A stretch of 64,000 nucleotides of DNA from Kitasatospora sp. NBC_01250 (GCF_036226465.1 NZ_CP108476.1:434001-498000), one strand, 5' to 3'; counted from the first letter of the stretch, positions 33,299 to 41,855 are shown. Numbers and translations: made by a program. The notes: generated by a model not told the origin, from the letters alone.

Positions 33299-34012
33299 TC
33301 AGCGCACGAACACGGTGAAGACCGGGGAGGCGACGTGGCCGCTGACGATGCGCAGGTCGTTGATCCCCTTGATGCCCAGCTCCACCCTCAGCTGGTAGGC
33401 GCCGTGGTGGTTGGTGTGCATCGAGGCGGGCAGGGGCACGAACCTGCCGTGCTGCTTCTGCTGCAGGGTGATCGTGCTGCCCGGTGCGATGCCGCTGGTG
33501 GTCCCGGTGACGTGGAACTGGTGCCAGGCCTGGACCGACTTCACGGACGGCTTGGCCGTGATGGCAGCGTGCGTGACCGCGGCGTGCGTGACGGCGGCGG
33601 CGTGCGCAGCGGGCTTCGGGGCCGGCTTGGCGGCGGAGCTCTTCGGCACCGCCGGGGCGCCGTGCATCCACCGCGGCAGGCCGTGCGGGCCCGGGCAGGG
33701 GTGCCCGTGCGGGCCGGGGTGCGGGCGCGGTGCGCAGTGCACCCCGTTGGCGGCCGGGGCCTGGTTGCCGCCCTGGCCCACGGCCACGTAGCGCCCGTCG
33801 GGCAGCTGCACGTACCTGGTCTGGGCGTTGGTGGGCCCGGAGGTGCTGCCGGCCTGGCCCGCGGGTTGGTCCTGCCCGTTGGCGGTCTGCACGTACCTGG
33901 TCTGGGCGCTGGTCGTCGCGGATGCGGTGCCGGCCAGGCCCAGGGTGGCTGCCGCCGCAACGCCGGCCACGCCCGCGGCGGCGAACCGCGTCGTCCTGTG
34001 CGTGTTGCGCAT
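33299..34012 (-). CDS. Secreted protein with duplicated AQTRYVQ motif and His/Pro-rich linker
   Basis: A 237-residue exported protein. The signal peptide (MRNTHRTTRF, then an Ala-rich core) is cleaved near ASA, residue 33. It is followed by two copies of a short motif, SAQTRYVQTANG and NAQTRYVQLPDG, then a Pro/His/Gly-rich stretch (HCAPRPHPGPHGHPCPG) and an Ala/Lys/Pro linker. The C-terminal 85 residues look like an immunoglobulin-type beta sandwich (KSVQAWHQFHVTGTTSG, LRVELGIKGINDLRIVSG). GAGGAG precedes the ATG. Function unknown; the form suggests a cell-surface adhesin or matrix protein. Confidence 0.85.
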   Translation of the reverse strand: MRNTHRTTRFAAAGVAGVAAAATLGLAGTASATTSAQTRYVQTANGQDQPAGQAGSTSGPTNAQTRYVQLPDGRYVAVGQGGNQAPAANGVHCAPRPHPGPHGHPCPGPHGLPRWMHGAPAVPKSSAAKPAPKPAAHAAAVTHAAVTHAAITAKPSVKSVQAWHQFHVTGTTSGIAPGSTITLQQKQHGRFVPLPASMHTNHHGAYQLRVELGIKGINDLRIVSGHVASPVFTVFVR

Positions 34013-34266
34013 GGGTGAACTCCTCTCGGGGGGGCGGTGGTGCCCCGCGTCCCGGACGGCCGTGTCACGGCACGGCCGGGCCCGGGGCGGCGGGCAGCAC
34101 CGCGCGGAGTCGGTGAAGGAAGGCGGATCCGGTTCGCGGTCCGCGACCACGACCAGCTCCGTCGACTCCCAGCCTGGCGCTCCGCCCGCCCGGCGGCGTC
34201 CACCGTTCGGCCCCCGTGGCGGTTGACCGCCCCTCCCCCGCCCGGCAGGCGGCCCGGCACCCCCGC

Positions 34267-36003
34267 TCAGGGGCGCGGGATGTTGCGCAGGTTGCTGCGC
34301 GCCAGGTCGACCATCCGGCCCACCCCGCCCGCCAGTACGGTGCGCCCCGCCGCGAGCGCGAATCCCTTCAGTTGGGCGGCTGTGATGTGCGGCGGGATGG
34401 AGAGCGCGTTCGGGTCGGTCACCACGTCCACCAGGGCCGGCCCGGGGTGTGCCAGGGCCTGCGCCAGTACCTCGCGCACCCGCCGCGGCTCGGTGACCCG
34501 CCAGCCGCGCACCCCGGCCGCCTGGGCGATGGCCGCGTAGTCGACCGCGCCGTTGTCGATCTCCGCCTCGGGGTAGCCGCTCACCAGCATCTCCAGCTTG
34601 ATCATGCCGAGCGCGCCGTTGTTGAAGACCACGGTCTTCACCGGCAGCTGGTACTTGCTCAGCGTCAGCAGCTCGCCCAGCAGCATCCCGATCCCGCCGT
34701 CGCCGGACATCGAGACCACCTGACGCCCGGGTTCGGCGAGTTGGGCGCCGATGGCGTGCGGCAGCGCGTTGGCCATCGAGCCGTGCAGGAAGGAGCCGAT
34801 CACCCGGCGGCGCCCGTTCGGGGTCAGGTAGCGGGCCGCCCAGACGTTGTTCATGCCGGTGTCGACGGTGAAGACCGCGTCCTCGGCGGCCACTTCGTCC
34901 AGGACCGAGGCCACGTACTCCGGGTGGATCGGCAGGTGTTCGGCGATGTCCTTGGTGTACGCGCCGACCACCGACTCCAGCGCCTTGAGGTGCTTGGCCA
35001 GCAGCCCGTCCAGGAAGTTCCGGTCGGACCTGGGCCGCAGCGCGGGCAGCACCGCCCGCAGCGTGGCGGCCACGTCGCCGTGCACCGCGAGCTCCAGCGG
35101 CGTGCGGCGTCCGAGCCTGGTCGCGTCGTGGTCGATCTGCACGGTGCGGGCCTGCGGCAGGAAGGAGTCGTACGGGAAGTCGGTGCCGAGCAGCAGCACC
35201 AGGTCCGCTTCGTGCAGCGCCTCGTGGCAGGCGCCGTAGCCGAGCAGCCCGCTCATCCCGACGTCGTAGGGGTTGTCGAACTGGATCCACTCCTTGCCGC
35301 GCAGCGAGTGCCCCACCGGGGCGAGCAGGGCGCCGGCCAGCTCCATCACCTCGGGGTGCGCCCCGCGCACGCCCGCGCCGGCGAACAGCGCGACCTTGTC
35401 GGCGCCGTTCAGCAGGCCGGCCAGCTCGGCCACTTGCGCCGGTGGCGGGGTCAGCACGCCGCGCTCGGTCAGGAACGCGCCGCTGCCGGTGGGGCGGGCC
35501 GCGGGCAGCGCGGCCACGTCGCCGGGGAAGACCAGGACGGAGACGCCGCGCGCGCCGAGCGCGTGCTGCACCGCCACCCGCAGGATCCGGGGCAGCTGCG
35601 CCGGGCTGGAGACCATCTCGCAGAACCCGCTGCAGTCGACGAAGACCCGTTCGGGGTGGGTCTCCTGGAAGAACCCGGTGCCGATCTGCGCGGACGGGAT
35701 GTGCGAGGCGAGCGCGAGCACGGGCAGGCCGCTGCGCTGGGCGTCGTAGAGGCCCTGGATCAGGTGCGTGTTCCCGGGGCCGCAGGATCCGGCGCAGACG
35801 GCGAGCCGCCCGGTCAGTTCGGCCTCCGCCGCGGCTGCGAAGGCGCCCGCCTCCTCGTTGCGCACGTGCACCCAGGAGATCCCCTCGGTGCGGCGGATCG
35901 CGTCCACCACGGGGTTCAGGCTGTCGCCCACCACGCCGTAGACGCGTTCCACGCCCGCCTGCCGGAGCACCTCGACCATCTGCTCGGCCACACTGCTCGC
36001 CAC
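34267..36003 (-). CDS. poxB: Thiamine-pyrophosphate enzyme, pyruvate oxidase/dehydrogenase (PoxB) type
   Basis: A 578-residue ThDP- and FAD-binding enzyme. The cofactor-activating glutamate is Glu50 in HVRNEEAGAF. The central FAD domain has LFAGAGVRGAHPEV. The ThDP motif is SMSGDGGIGMLLGELLTL, with the downstream asparagine in VVFNNGALGM. It most likely converts pyruvate to acetate (quinone-linked) or to acetyl phosphate and peroxide; the family includes acetolactate synthases, but the membrane-anchoring C-terminal tail and the FF-x-E-T-H-P motif (TGFFQETHPERVF) fit PoxB-type enzymes. GTG start; AGGTGG upstream. Divergent from the MFS exporter. Confidence 0.92.
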   Translation of the reverse strand: MASSVAEQMVEVLRQAGVERVYGVVGDSLNPVVDAIRRTEGISWVHVRNEEAGAFAAAAEAELTGRLAVCAGSCGPGNTHLIQGLYDAQRSGLPVLALASHIPSAQIGTGFFQETHPERVFVDCSGFCEMVSSPAQLPRILRVAVQHALGARGVSVLVFPGDVAALPAARPTGSGAFLTERGVLTPPPAQVAELAGLLNGADKVALFAGAGVRGAHPEVMELAGALLAPVGHSLRGKEWIQFDNPYDVGMSGLLGYGACHEALHEADLVLLLGTDFPYDSFLPQARTVQIDHDATRLGRRTPLELAVHGDVAATLRAVLPALRPRSDRNFLDGLLAKHLKALESVVGAYTKDIAEHLPIHPEYVASVLDEVAAEDAVFTVDTGMNNVWAARYLTPNGRRRVIGSFLHGSMANALPHAIGAQLAEPGRQVVSMSGDGGIGMLLGELLTLSKYQLPVKTVVFNNGALGMIKLEMLVSGYPEAEIDNGAVDYAAIAQAAGVRGWRVTEPRRVREVLAQALAHPGPALVDVVTDPNALSIPPHITAAQLKGFALAAGRTVLAGGVGRMVDLARSNLRNIPRP

Positions 36004-36242
36004 TGTGCACCACCTGTCCGTCGCTTGTCCGTCGCCGTCCGTCGATCCGCCGGTCGGGCCCGGGGCGCGATCGGCGCCGGGCCGACCCAGTGTCAGCCGG
36101 GGGCCGGCGCGGCACCAGTGGGCGACACGCCGCTCGGCGGCCGACGCGGCGTCGGACGTCGCGAGTGCCGCAGCGGCACGCCGCGTAAGTATGAAGATCC
36201 CATGGTGCTACCGGAGGGCCTGATACAACACGGAGGACCCGG

Positions 36243-37691
36243 GTGTCGACGGGACGACGAAGGACACCCGCCACTGCCATCGTCACGTCACTGCCCAGGT
36301 CAGGCACGCCCCGGCCGGGAGACTCGTGTTCGCCATGGCCCTCAGTGGAGGACGGGGACTTGCCCACATGGGGACGGCCCATCGGCCGCAACGCACCAGC
36401 ACGACCGCACTCCGGCACGCGACGGCCCGGACTGCTGCACGGAGCCCTGCGCAATCCGAACTTCCGGCGCTACGCGACCGGCCAGGCGGTGTCGAACACC
36501 GGTACGTGGATACAGCGGGTCGCCCAGGACTGGCTCGTCCTCAAGCTGACCCACGGCGACGGGACGGTCCTCGGCATCACCACGGCCCTGCAGTTCCTGC
36601 CGCTGCTGCTGCTCGGCGCCTACGGCGGGGTCCTCGCCGACCGCTACCCCAGACGCCGGATCCTGCTCATCACCCAGGCCACCCTGGGCTCGCTGGCGCT
36701 GACCCTGGGACTGCTCACCGTCAGCGGCACCGTGACGCTGGGCAGCGTCTACGCCCTGGCCCTGGCCGTGGGCCTGACCCTGGCCGTCGACCAGCCGACC
36801 CAGCAGGTGTTCATCGCCGAAGCCGTCGGCGCGGACGACCTGCCCAACGCGCTGGCGCTGAACAGCACCGCCTTCAACCTCGCCCGGATGACCGGCCCGG
36901 CGCTGGCCGGGCCGGTCATCGGGCTCTTCGGCATCGGCCCCGCCTTCCTCCTCAACGCCCTGTCCTACGCCGTCGTCCTCGCCGTCCTGCTGCGCACGAA
37001 GGCCGGCACCCTGCACACCCGCACCGCCCCCGGAGCCGGCGGCGGCGGGCTGCGGGAGGGGCTGCGCTACGTCCGCGACCGCCCGGACCTCGGCCTGCCG
37101 CTGCTCCTCGTCGCCTTCGCCGCCGGCTTCGGCATGAACTTCCAGATCACCACCGCGCTGATGGCGACCAAGGCGTTCCACGCCCGGGCCGGAACCTTCG
37201 GCCTGGGCCCCACCGCACTGGCCCTGGGCGCGGTCGCCGGTTCGCTGGCCGCGGCCTCGCGACGGCCGGCCACCCGGCACGATCTGGTGGCCTTCGGGAT
37301 CGCCTTCGGTCTGCTGGAGACGGCGACCGCCCTGATGCCCTCCTACCCGTCCTTCCTGCTCCTGCTCGTGCCGACCGGGGCGACCATGCTCCTGCTGATG
37401 AACGCCGCCAGGACCCGTCTCCAGCTCGGCAGCGCTGACGCGATGCGCGGGCGCGTGATGAGCGGCTACGCACTCGCCTCGCTCGGCACGACCCCGCTGG
37501 TGGCGCCGTTCATCGGCTGGCTCTCCCAGCACTCCGGCGCCCGAGCCGGACTCGCCGTCGGCGGGCTGGTATCGGTCGCCGCCGCCCTGGCGGTGGGCGC
37601 CGGCTACCGGCGCCTGGGCCGGGACACGGGCGGGGCCGGCGCGTGGGGCAGCATCTGGCCGAGGCGGACCAGCGGCGAACTCCCGGGCTGA
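36243..37691 (+). CDS. MFS exporter (EntS/MFS_3-like) with a long N-terminal extension
   Basis: A 482-residue major-facilitator transporter. The membrane domain begins near residue 65 at ALRNPNFRRYATGQAVSNTG, the MFS_3/EntS-type start, and shows twelve helices, with loop motif A as ADRYPRRRILLI. Ahead of it are about 65 hydrophilic residues. The GTG start at 36243 is backed by GGAGG seven bases upstream, and no ATG or GTG with a ribosome-binding site starts at the membrane domain, so the extension seems to be made. Exporters of this family pump out siderophores or drugs. The substrate is unknown. It is divergent from poxB. Confidence 0.9.
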   Translation: MSTGRRRTPATAIVTSLPRSGTPRPGDSCSPWPSVEDGDLPTWGRPIGRNAPARPHSGTRRPGLLHGALRNPNFRRYATGQAVSNTGTWIQRVAQDWLVLKLTHGDGTVLGITTALQFLPLLLLGAYGGVLADRYPRRRILLITQATLGSLALTLGLLTVSGTVTLGSVYALALAVGLTLAVDQPTQQVFIAEAVGADDLPNALALNSTAFNLARMTGPALAGPVIGLFGIGPAFLLNALSYAVVLAVLLRTKAGTLHTRTAPGAGGGGLREGLRYVRDRPDLGLPLLLVAFAAGFGMNFQITTALMATKAFHARAGTFGLGPTALALGAVAGSLAAASRRPATRHDLVAFGIAFGLLETATALMPSYPSFLLLLVPTGATMLLLMNAARTRLQLGSADAMRGRVMSGYALASLGTTPLVAPFIGWLSQHSGARAGLAVGGLVSVAAALAVGAGYRRLGRDTGGAGAWGSIWPRRTSGELPG

Positions 37692-37709
37692 GCCCCTCGT
37701 GCGGAAGGC

Positions 37710-37969
37710 GTCACGCGGTGAACAGCTCGGGATGCTCCTCGGCGTACTCGCGCACGCCGCAGGCCGGTCGGGGGCCGACTGCGGGCGGGGACGGGGCCGG
37801 GGGTCAGGTGTGCGAGCCGGTCATCAGGTCGGCCAGGTCCTCGGGGGCGAGGAAGGAGGGCGGGGGCGGCGGACCCCAGCTGTACATGCTCCGGGCCCCC
37901 TCGAAGACCTCCGGCGTCCACAGCTGGTCCTCGGGGATGCAGTCCAGGTCGGCGTAGTACTCAGTCAAC
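37710..37969 (-). pseudogene. Gene debris beside the insertion element
   Basis: Two overlapping fragments. Reading from the right end of the element (37969) the minus strand gives LTEYYADLDCIPEDQLWTPE, FEGARSMYSWGPPPPP and LAPEDLADLMTGSHT, then stops at 37804. Further on, in another frame, it gives GVREYAEEHPELFTA and stops at 37710. Neither has a proper start, and the first begins exactly where the element ends. I read it as the tail of a gene cut by the IS200/IS605 insertion and then frameshifted. A tiny intact ORF starting at a TTG is possible but less likely. No family recognised. Confidence 0.5.
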
Positions 37970-38150
37970 TTGACCCGGCCCTGAAGGACCGGGCTTGGAG
38001 GTAGAGCGCGGCTGGCTGTCGCGTGGCCTCCTCCGTCTGAGCGCCTACACGGGCGCTGGGACGCGTGACTCACGCCCCGCGGTCCACACGGTCTCGCCCT
38101 TGCGGGCGATGTTGTGGGACGCGTTGTCGTCCGCGTTGAGCACGATCCCG
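37970..38150 (-). ncRNA. Predicted TnpB guide RNA (reRNA/omegaRNA) scaffold
   Basis: TnpB proteins of IS605 elements use an RNA that overlaps the 3' end of tnpB and runs through the right end of the element, with the guide taken from the first bases beyond it. Here that transcript would cover the end of tnpB, the 68-bp 3' region and the hairpin at 37974-37993, and the guide would begin GTTGACTGAGTACTACGCC on the minus strand. The extent is inferred from the family, not read from a promoter. Confidence 0.45.
37974..37993 (-). repeat. Right-end hairpin of the IS element
   Basis: Minus strand CCCGGTCC, loop TTCA, GGGCCGGG: an 8-bp stem with one G-T pair, followed directly by TCAA. Position and shape fit the subterminal hairpin recognised by TnpA and the end of the TnpB guide-RNA scaffold. 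Confidence 0.7.
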
Positions 38151-39205
38151 CAGGCCCGGCACGCGAATGCTGCTTGATCGACCCGGTTCTTCCGGTCGAT
38201 GTGACCGCACTCGGAGCATTGCCGGCTGGTGTACGCCGGATCGACGTGGACCAGCGGCAATCCGGCCCGCTTCGCCTTGTAGGCGATGAACTGGCCGAGC
38301 TGATGAAAGCTCCACGAGTGAAGTTGTGTCCGCTGGTCCTTGCGGAGCCGTACCCGGCCCCGGATGCCGCCCAGGTCTTCGAGGGCGATGCCGTGGCCGG
38401 TGCGTTCAGCGGTGGTGACGATGGTCTTCGAGACGATGTGGTTGACGTTCGCGGTGTGGCGCTGCTCGCGCCGGTTCCGCTTCTTGAGCAGGCACTTGGC
38501 AGACTTGGTGCCCTTGGCCTGCAACTTCTTCCGCAGATCGAGCTGCCGCTTGCGGTACCGATTCAGTCCACGCCCGGCAGCCCGATAGCCGGTGGACGTG
38601 GTGGCGATGTTGACGATTCCCAGGTCTACGCCGACGAACCCGGCGGGGTCCTCGTTCAACGGGGCCTCGGGAATATCGCATACGGCGAGCAGATAGAACA
38701 CGCCATCACGCCGGATCAGATCGGACTCGCCCCTGCGGTGCTCGCGGAGCATCTTGAGAGTGTCCGGCGAACAGGCGAAACGGACGTTCTTGAGCCGCCC
38801 GGCGGTGGTCCAGATCGACACCGTCCCCGCGTCGTACTGCCACGACAGGCACCGGTCGTCATACGGCTGCGCGGCCTGCGGCCGGAAGACGATGGGCTTG
38901 CACTGCGCCCTGGCCCGTCGCTTCGAACCCGGCTTGCCCAGATTCCCGGCCTCGATGTTCGCCTTCAACGTGGTGTAGGCGTCGCGGGTCTTCTTGATCA
39001 CATGCTGTGCTGCCTGCGCCCCCAGCCCCCGCGCCTTCAACTCCGGGTAGGTGTGCTTGCGCAGCTCGTACTCACGCGGCACCCCACGCTCGAATGCCAC
39101 TGCGGACACCCAGTTGGCGGCCTCGTTGACCGTGCCCAGGGTCGCTGACAACGCGGCGGCCTGGTCGGCCTCCGGCATCAGTTTGACCTGCGTCACGATC
39201 TTCAT
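38045..39205 (-). CDS. tnpB: TnpB RNA-guided nuclease (IS605 OrfB family)
   Basis: A 386-residue TnpB. The RuvC-like catalytic residues are all present: Asp in FVGVDLGIVN (near residue 193), Glu in IALEDLGGI (near 273) and Asp in LNADDNASHN (near 357). Between the last two is the zinc ribbon CSECGHIDRK with CRACG. Such proteins cut DNA at the donor or target site guided by the element's own RNA, helping the element persist; they are ancestors of Cas12. The ATG at 39205 begins MKIVTQVKLMPE; upstream in-frame codons overlap tnpA. The start codons of tnpB and tnpA are only 26 bp apart on opposite strands. Confidence 0.96.
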   Translation of the reverse strand: MKIVTQVKLMPEADQAAALSATLGTVNEAANWVSAVAFERGVPREYELRKHTYPELKARGLGAQAAQHVIKKTRDAYTTLKANIEAGNLGKPGSKRRARAQCKPIVFRPQAAQPYDDRCLSWQYDAGTVSIWTTAGRLKNVRFACSPDTLKMLREHRRGESDLIRRDGVFYLLAVCDIPEAPLNEDPAGFVGVDLGIVNIATTSTGYRAAGRGLNRYRKRQLDLRKKLQAKGTKSAKCLLKKRNRREQRHTANVNHIVSKTIVTTAERTGHGIALEDLGGIRGRVRLRKDQRTQLHSWSFHQLGQFIAYKAKRAGLPLVHVDPAYTSRQCSECGHIDRKNRVDQAAFACRACGIVLNADDNASHNIARKGETVWTAGRESRVPAPV

Positions 39206-39231
39206 GACGGACAGCGTACTACAGTTGGCCC

Positions 39232-39660
39232 ATGTCACCACGCTGGGAGCCAAACCCCAACATTCGCAGGGGCCGTACCGTCGTGCATACCCTCCATGCC
39301 CACTTGGTCTTCACCCCCAAGTATCGACGCGGCCCGTTCACCGACGAGATCCTCAGGCGCTGCGAAGAGGTGATGCGCAGCGTCTGCGCCGACTTCGAGA
39401 CCGAGCTGGTCGAGTTCAACGGAGAACGTGACCACGTGCACCTCCTGGTGCACTACCCGCCGAAGGTCGCCCTGTCCAAGCTGGTCGGATCACTCAAGGG
39501 GGTCTCCGCCCGACGCCTGCGCCAGGAGTTCCCCGACCACATCCGCACGTACCTGTGGGGCGCGCACTTCTGGTCACCGTCCTACTTCGCCGCATCATGC
39601 GCCGGCGCACCGCTCAGCATCGTCAAGGAATACATCGAGAACCAGAAACGGCCAGACTGA
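39232..39660 (+). CDS. tnpA: IS200-type Y1 transposase TnpA
   Basis: A 142-residue single-strand transposase. The metal-binding HUH motif is H68-V69-H70 in RDHVHLLVHYPP, and the catalytic tyrosine is Tyr134 in VKEYIENQ. Both are intact, and the length is normal for the family, so the element may still move. It recognises the end hairpins and cuts and joins single-stranded DNA, probably at replication forks. The gene is divergent from tnpB. Confidence 0.96.
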   Translation: MSPRWEPNPNIRRGRTVVHTLHAHLVFTPKYRRGPFTDEILRRCEEVMRSVCADFETELVEFNGERDHVHLLVHYPPKVALSKLVGSLKGVSARRLRQEFPDHIRTYLWGAHFWSPSYFAASCAGAPLSIVKEYIENQKRPD

Positions 39661-39727
39661 CCGTCACGAGAGAGACACAGAGAGAACTCCGGCGCTCCGC
39701 GCCTCCCGGTCCAAGGATGCGATTCCT

Positions 39728-39747
39728 CCCGGGCGTAAACGCCCGGG
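39728..39747. repeat. Left-end hairpin of the IS element
   Basis: CCCGGGCG, loop TAAA, CGCCCGGG: a perfect 8-bp stem with 4-nt loop downstream of tnpA. It fits the left-end hairpin of an IS605-type element. It differs in sequence from the right-end hairpin. Confidence 0.7.
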
Positions 39748-39807
39748 GTTCCTCGCAAGATGCTGCTGAACGGTGCTTCCTGTAACGGTGCTGGTGCGGT
39801 GCCGCGT

Positions 39808-40653
39808 TCAGTGGTGGAAGGTCTGCCGCAGCTCGCCGATGCCCTTGATCCGGCTGACGAGTTCGTCGCCGTCGGCCAGGAACCGCTGCGGGGTGCGGCC
39901 GAGGCCGACACCGGCCGGGGTGCCGGTGAAGATGACGTCGCCGGGCTGGAGCGTGAGGATGGCGGAGAGCTTGGCGACGAGCGCGGGCACGGAGAAGATC
40001 AGGTCCCGGGTGCGGCCCTTCTGGACGCTCTCCCCGTTGACGGCGCAGCCGAGCTCCAGGTCGTCGGGGTCGGCGAACTCGTCCGGGGTGACCAGGCACG
40101 GACCCATCGGGGTGAAGCCGGGGAAGGACTTCCCGAGGCTGAACTGCGGTACGGGGCCGGCCATCTGGGTAATGCGCTCGGACAGGTCCTGACCGGCGGT
40201 CAGGCCCGCGACGTGCTGCCAGGCGGACTCGGCGCCGACCTGGCGGGCCTGGGCGCCGATGACGACGACGAGTTCGACCTCCCAGTCCGTGTGGCCGCCC
40301 TCGGGCAGCCGGACCCGGGTGACCGGTCCGGTGATGCTGGAGACGAACTTGGTGAACACCGGCGGCAGCGTGTCCGGAACGGTGAAGCCCGTCTCGTCGG
40401 CGTGGGCGCGGTAGTTGAGGCCGATGCCGAGGAGCTGTCCGGGACGCGGGGCCGGGGAGCCCAGCGCGGCGGCGTCGAACGGGGTGCCCTCGGGCAACCG
40501 GGCCTGCGCGGCCCAGGCGCGGAACGCGGCCCACTGGGCGTAGACCTGCTGCGGGTCGCTGGAGAAGCGGCCTTCGCTGGCCCGTTCGACGTCGACGGCC
40601 GAGGCGTCGTCGGTCAGCAGGACCAGGCGGTTGTCGAGGTTGGCGATGCGCAT
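39808..40653 (-). CDS. Fumarylacetoacetate hydrolase-family protein
   Basis: A 281-residue FAH-fold enzyme. The N-terminal segment MRIANLDNRLVLL leads to the catalytic domain with GIGLNYRAHADE, VFTKFVSSITGP, DWEVELVVVIG (metal ligands D-E-x-E) and MGPCLVTPDE, and ends with IFTGTPAGVGLG. Such hydrolases break C-C bonds or decarboxylate ring-cleavage products of aromatic compounds. The gene is 26 bp downstream of a flavin-dependent monooxygenase-like gene on the same strand, so the two probably degrade an aromatic compound together. It ends 27 bp before the IS element and appears undamaged. Confidence 0.94.
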   Translation of the reverse strand: MRIANLDNRLVLLTDDASAVDVERASEGRFSSDPQQVYAQWAAFRAWAAQARLPEGTPFDAAALGSPAPRPGQLLGIGLNYRAHADETGFTVPDTLPPVFTKFVSSITGPVTRVRLPEGGHTDWEVELVVVIGAQARQVGAESAWQHVAGLTAGQDLSERITQMAGPVPQFSLGKSFPGFTPMGPCLVTPDEFADPDDLELGCAVNGESVQKGRTRDLIFSVPALVAKLSAILTLQPGDVIFTGTPAGVGLGRTPQRFLADGDELVSRIKGIGELRQTFHH

Positions 40654-40679
40654 GGCGGGGGCTCCTGAGGAGAGTGGGG

Positions 40680-41855
40680 TCACACGAGGGGGGTGATGGT
40701 GTCGTCGATGCCGAGCAGGGACTTGCCGTAGACCTCGTAGCCGACGGTGGGGACGGCGAGCGCGTGGCGGCCCGCGGTGTTGGCGTCGCGCCAGATCCGC
40801 TGCAGGGGGCTGGTCTCGGCGAAGGCGCCGGCGCCGTGGACGTCGAGCAGGATGGTGATGGCCTCCAGGGTGTTCTGCACCGCCCAGGCAGTGGCTGCGC
40901 GGAAGTGGGCGCGCTCGGCCGGGTCCGGGTAGCCGCCCTGCGCGGCGGCCCGGTCGATCGCGTCGGCGGTCCGCTCGGCGTGCAGCCGCGCGGTCTCGAC
41001 CTTCAGCGCCGCCTCGGCGAGCTTCAGCTGGAGGGCGACCGACTCGGCCTGCGTCCCGTAGACCGTGTTCGCGACGGGCTTGCGGGCGGCGTTCGCCACC
41101 ACGTGGTCCAGTGCCGCCTTGCCCAGGCCCAGTTGGGGGCCGACCAGGGTGAGCGCGAGGACCGGCACGAAGCCGGAGCGGTAGAACGGCTCGTCCTTCT
41201 GCTCGGTGGCGAACTCGCCCGCGACCGCCGCGGGCACCGACAGCACCCGGTGCGCCGGCACGAAGACCTCCGACGCCACCAGGCAGTTGCTCGCCGTCCC
41301 CTTCATGCCCGCGACGAACCAGGTGTCCTCCACCTGGAGGTCCTCGCGCGGCACCAGGACCACGGCCTGGTCGACGACCTCGCCGGCGGCGTCGGTCAAC
41401 GGGACCCCGAGCACGGCCCAGGTCGCCTGCCAGGAGCCGGAGTTGTAGTACCAGCGGCCGCTGACCCGCCAACCGCCGCCGTCGACCGCGAGCGCGGTGG
41501 CGGTGGGGGCGAGCACCCCGGTCACCCGGGCGTCCGGATCCGCCCCGAAGACGTCGTCCTGGGCCTGGACCGGGAACAGGCCGGCCACCCAGGTGCAGGC
41601 GTTGACCAGGCTGACCACCCAGGAGATGGACCCGTCGCCCTCCGCCAGAGCCGCGGAGACTTCCAGCAGGGTGCGCATTCCCGCCTCGTGGCCGCCGTAG
41701 CGACGGGGGGTACCGAGCCGGAACAGGCCTGCCCGGGTGATCGCCTCGACCACCTCCTGCGGCACCCGCCGGTCGGCCTCGGTCCTGGCGGCGTGCTCGC
41801 GCAGCAGCGGCTGCAGCGCGACCGCGCGGGCCACGAGCTCGTCGCGTAACGTCAT
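40680..41855 (-). CDS. Acyl-CoA dehydrogenase-fold flavin monooxygenase
   Basis: A 391-residue protein of the acyl-CoA dehydrogenase superfamily, class D flavin-dependent monooxygenases (relatives of HpaB/HsaA-type hydroxylases and DszC). It has AGLFRLGTPRRYGGHEAG at the N-terminus, SISWVVSLVNACTWVAGLFP, WRVSGRWYYNSGSWQATWAV in the middle beta domain, and FAETSPLQRIWRDANTAGRHA near the C-terminus. The pattern with W-R-D-x-x-x-A-x-x-H is typical for the hydroxylases rather than for true dehydrogenases. It needs a reductase supplying FMNH2, which is not nearby. Operon with the FAH-family gene. Confidence 0.9.
   Translation of the reverse strand: MTLRDELVARAVALQPLLREHAARTEADRRVPQEVVEAITRAGLFRLGTPRRYGGHEAGMRTLLEVSAALAEGDGSISWVVSLVNACTWVAGLFPVQAQDDVFGADPDARVTGVLAPTATALAVDGGGWRVSGRWYYNSGSWQATWAVLGVPLTDAAGEVVDQAVVLVPREDLQVEDTWFVAGMKGTASNCLVASEVFVPAHRVLSVPAAVAGEFATEQKDEPFYRSGFVPVLALTLVGPQLGLGKAALDHVVANAARKPVANTVYGTQAESVALQLKLAEAALKVETARLHAERTADAIDRAAAQGGYPDPAERAHFRAATAWAVQNTLEAITILLDVHGAGAFAETSPLQRIWRDANTAGRHALAVPTVGYEVYGKSLLGIDDTITPLV

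Larger units (their letters stand above)
37970..39781 (-). mobile_element. IS200/IS605-family insertion sequence with tnpB and tnpA
   Basis: A complete-looking element with divergent tnpB (minus) and tnpA (plus), both intact, and short GC hairpins near both ends (37974-37993 and 39728-39747) instead of terminal inverted repeats, as usual for single-strand-transposing IS605 elements. The right end is drawn after the minus-strand TCAA (37973-37970), as in IS608. The left end is uncertain (near 39760-39781; a TTAC on the minus strand at 39785-39782 fits an IS608-like target). No target duplication is expected for this family. Confidence 0.85.

Noticed and set aside
33299..36454. 1051-codon minus-strand frame
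   Set aside because: Only its last 237 codons are a gene (the secreted protein from 34012); the rest is a frame-shifted shadow of the PoxB gene.
40680..41855. True acyl-CoA dehydrogenase
   Set aside because: The C-terminal WRDANTAGRHA pattern and the context with an FAH hydrolase fit class D flavin monooxygenases better; the catalytic Glu of dehydrogenases is not evident.
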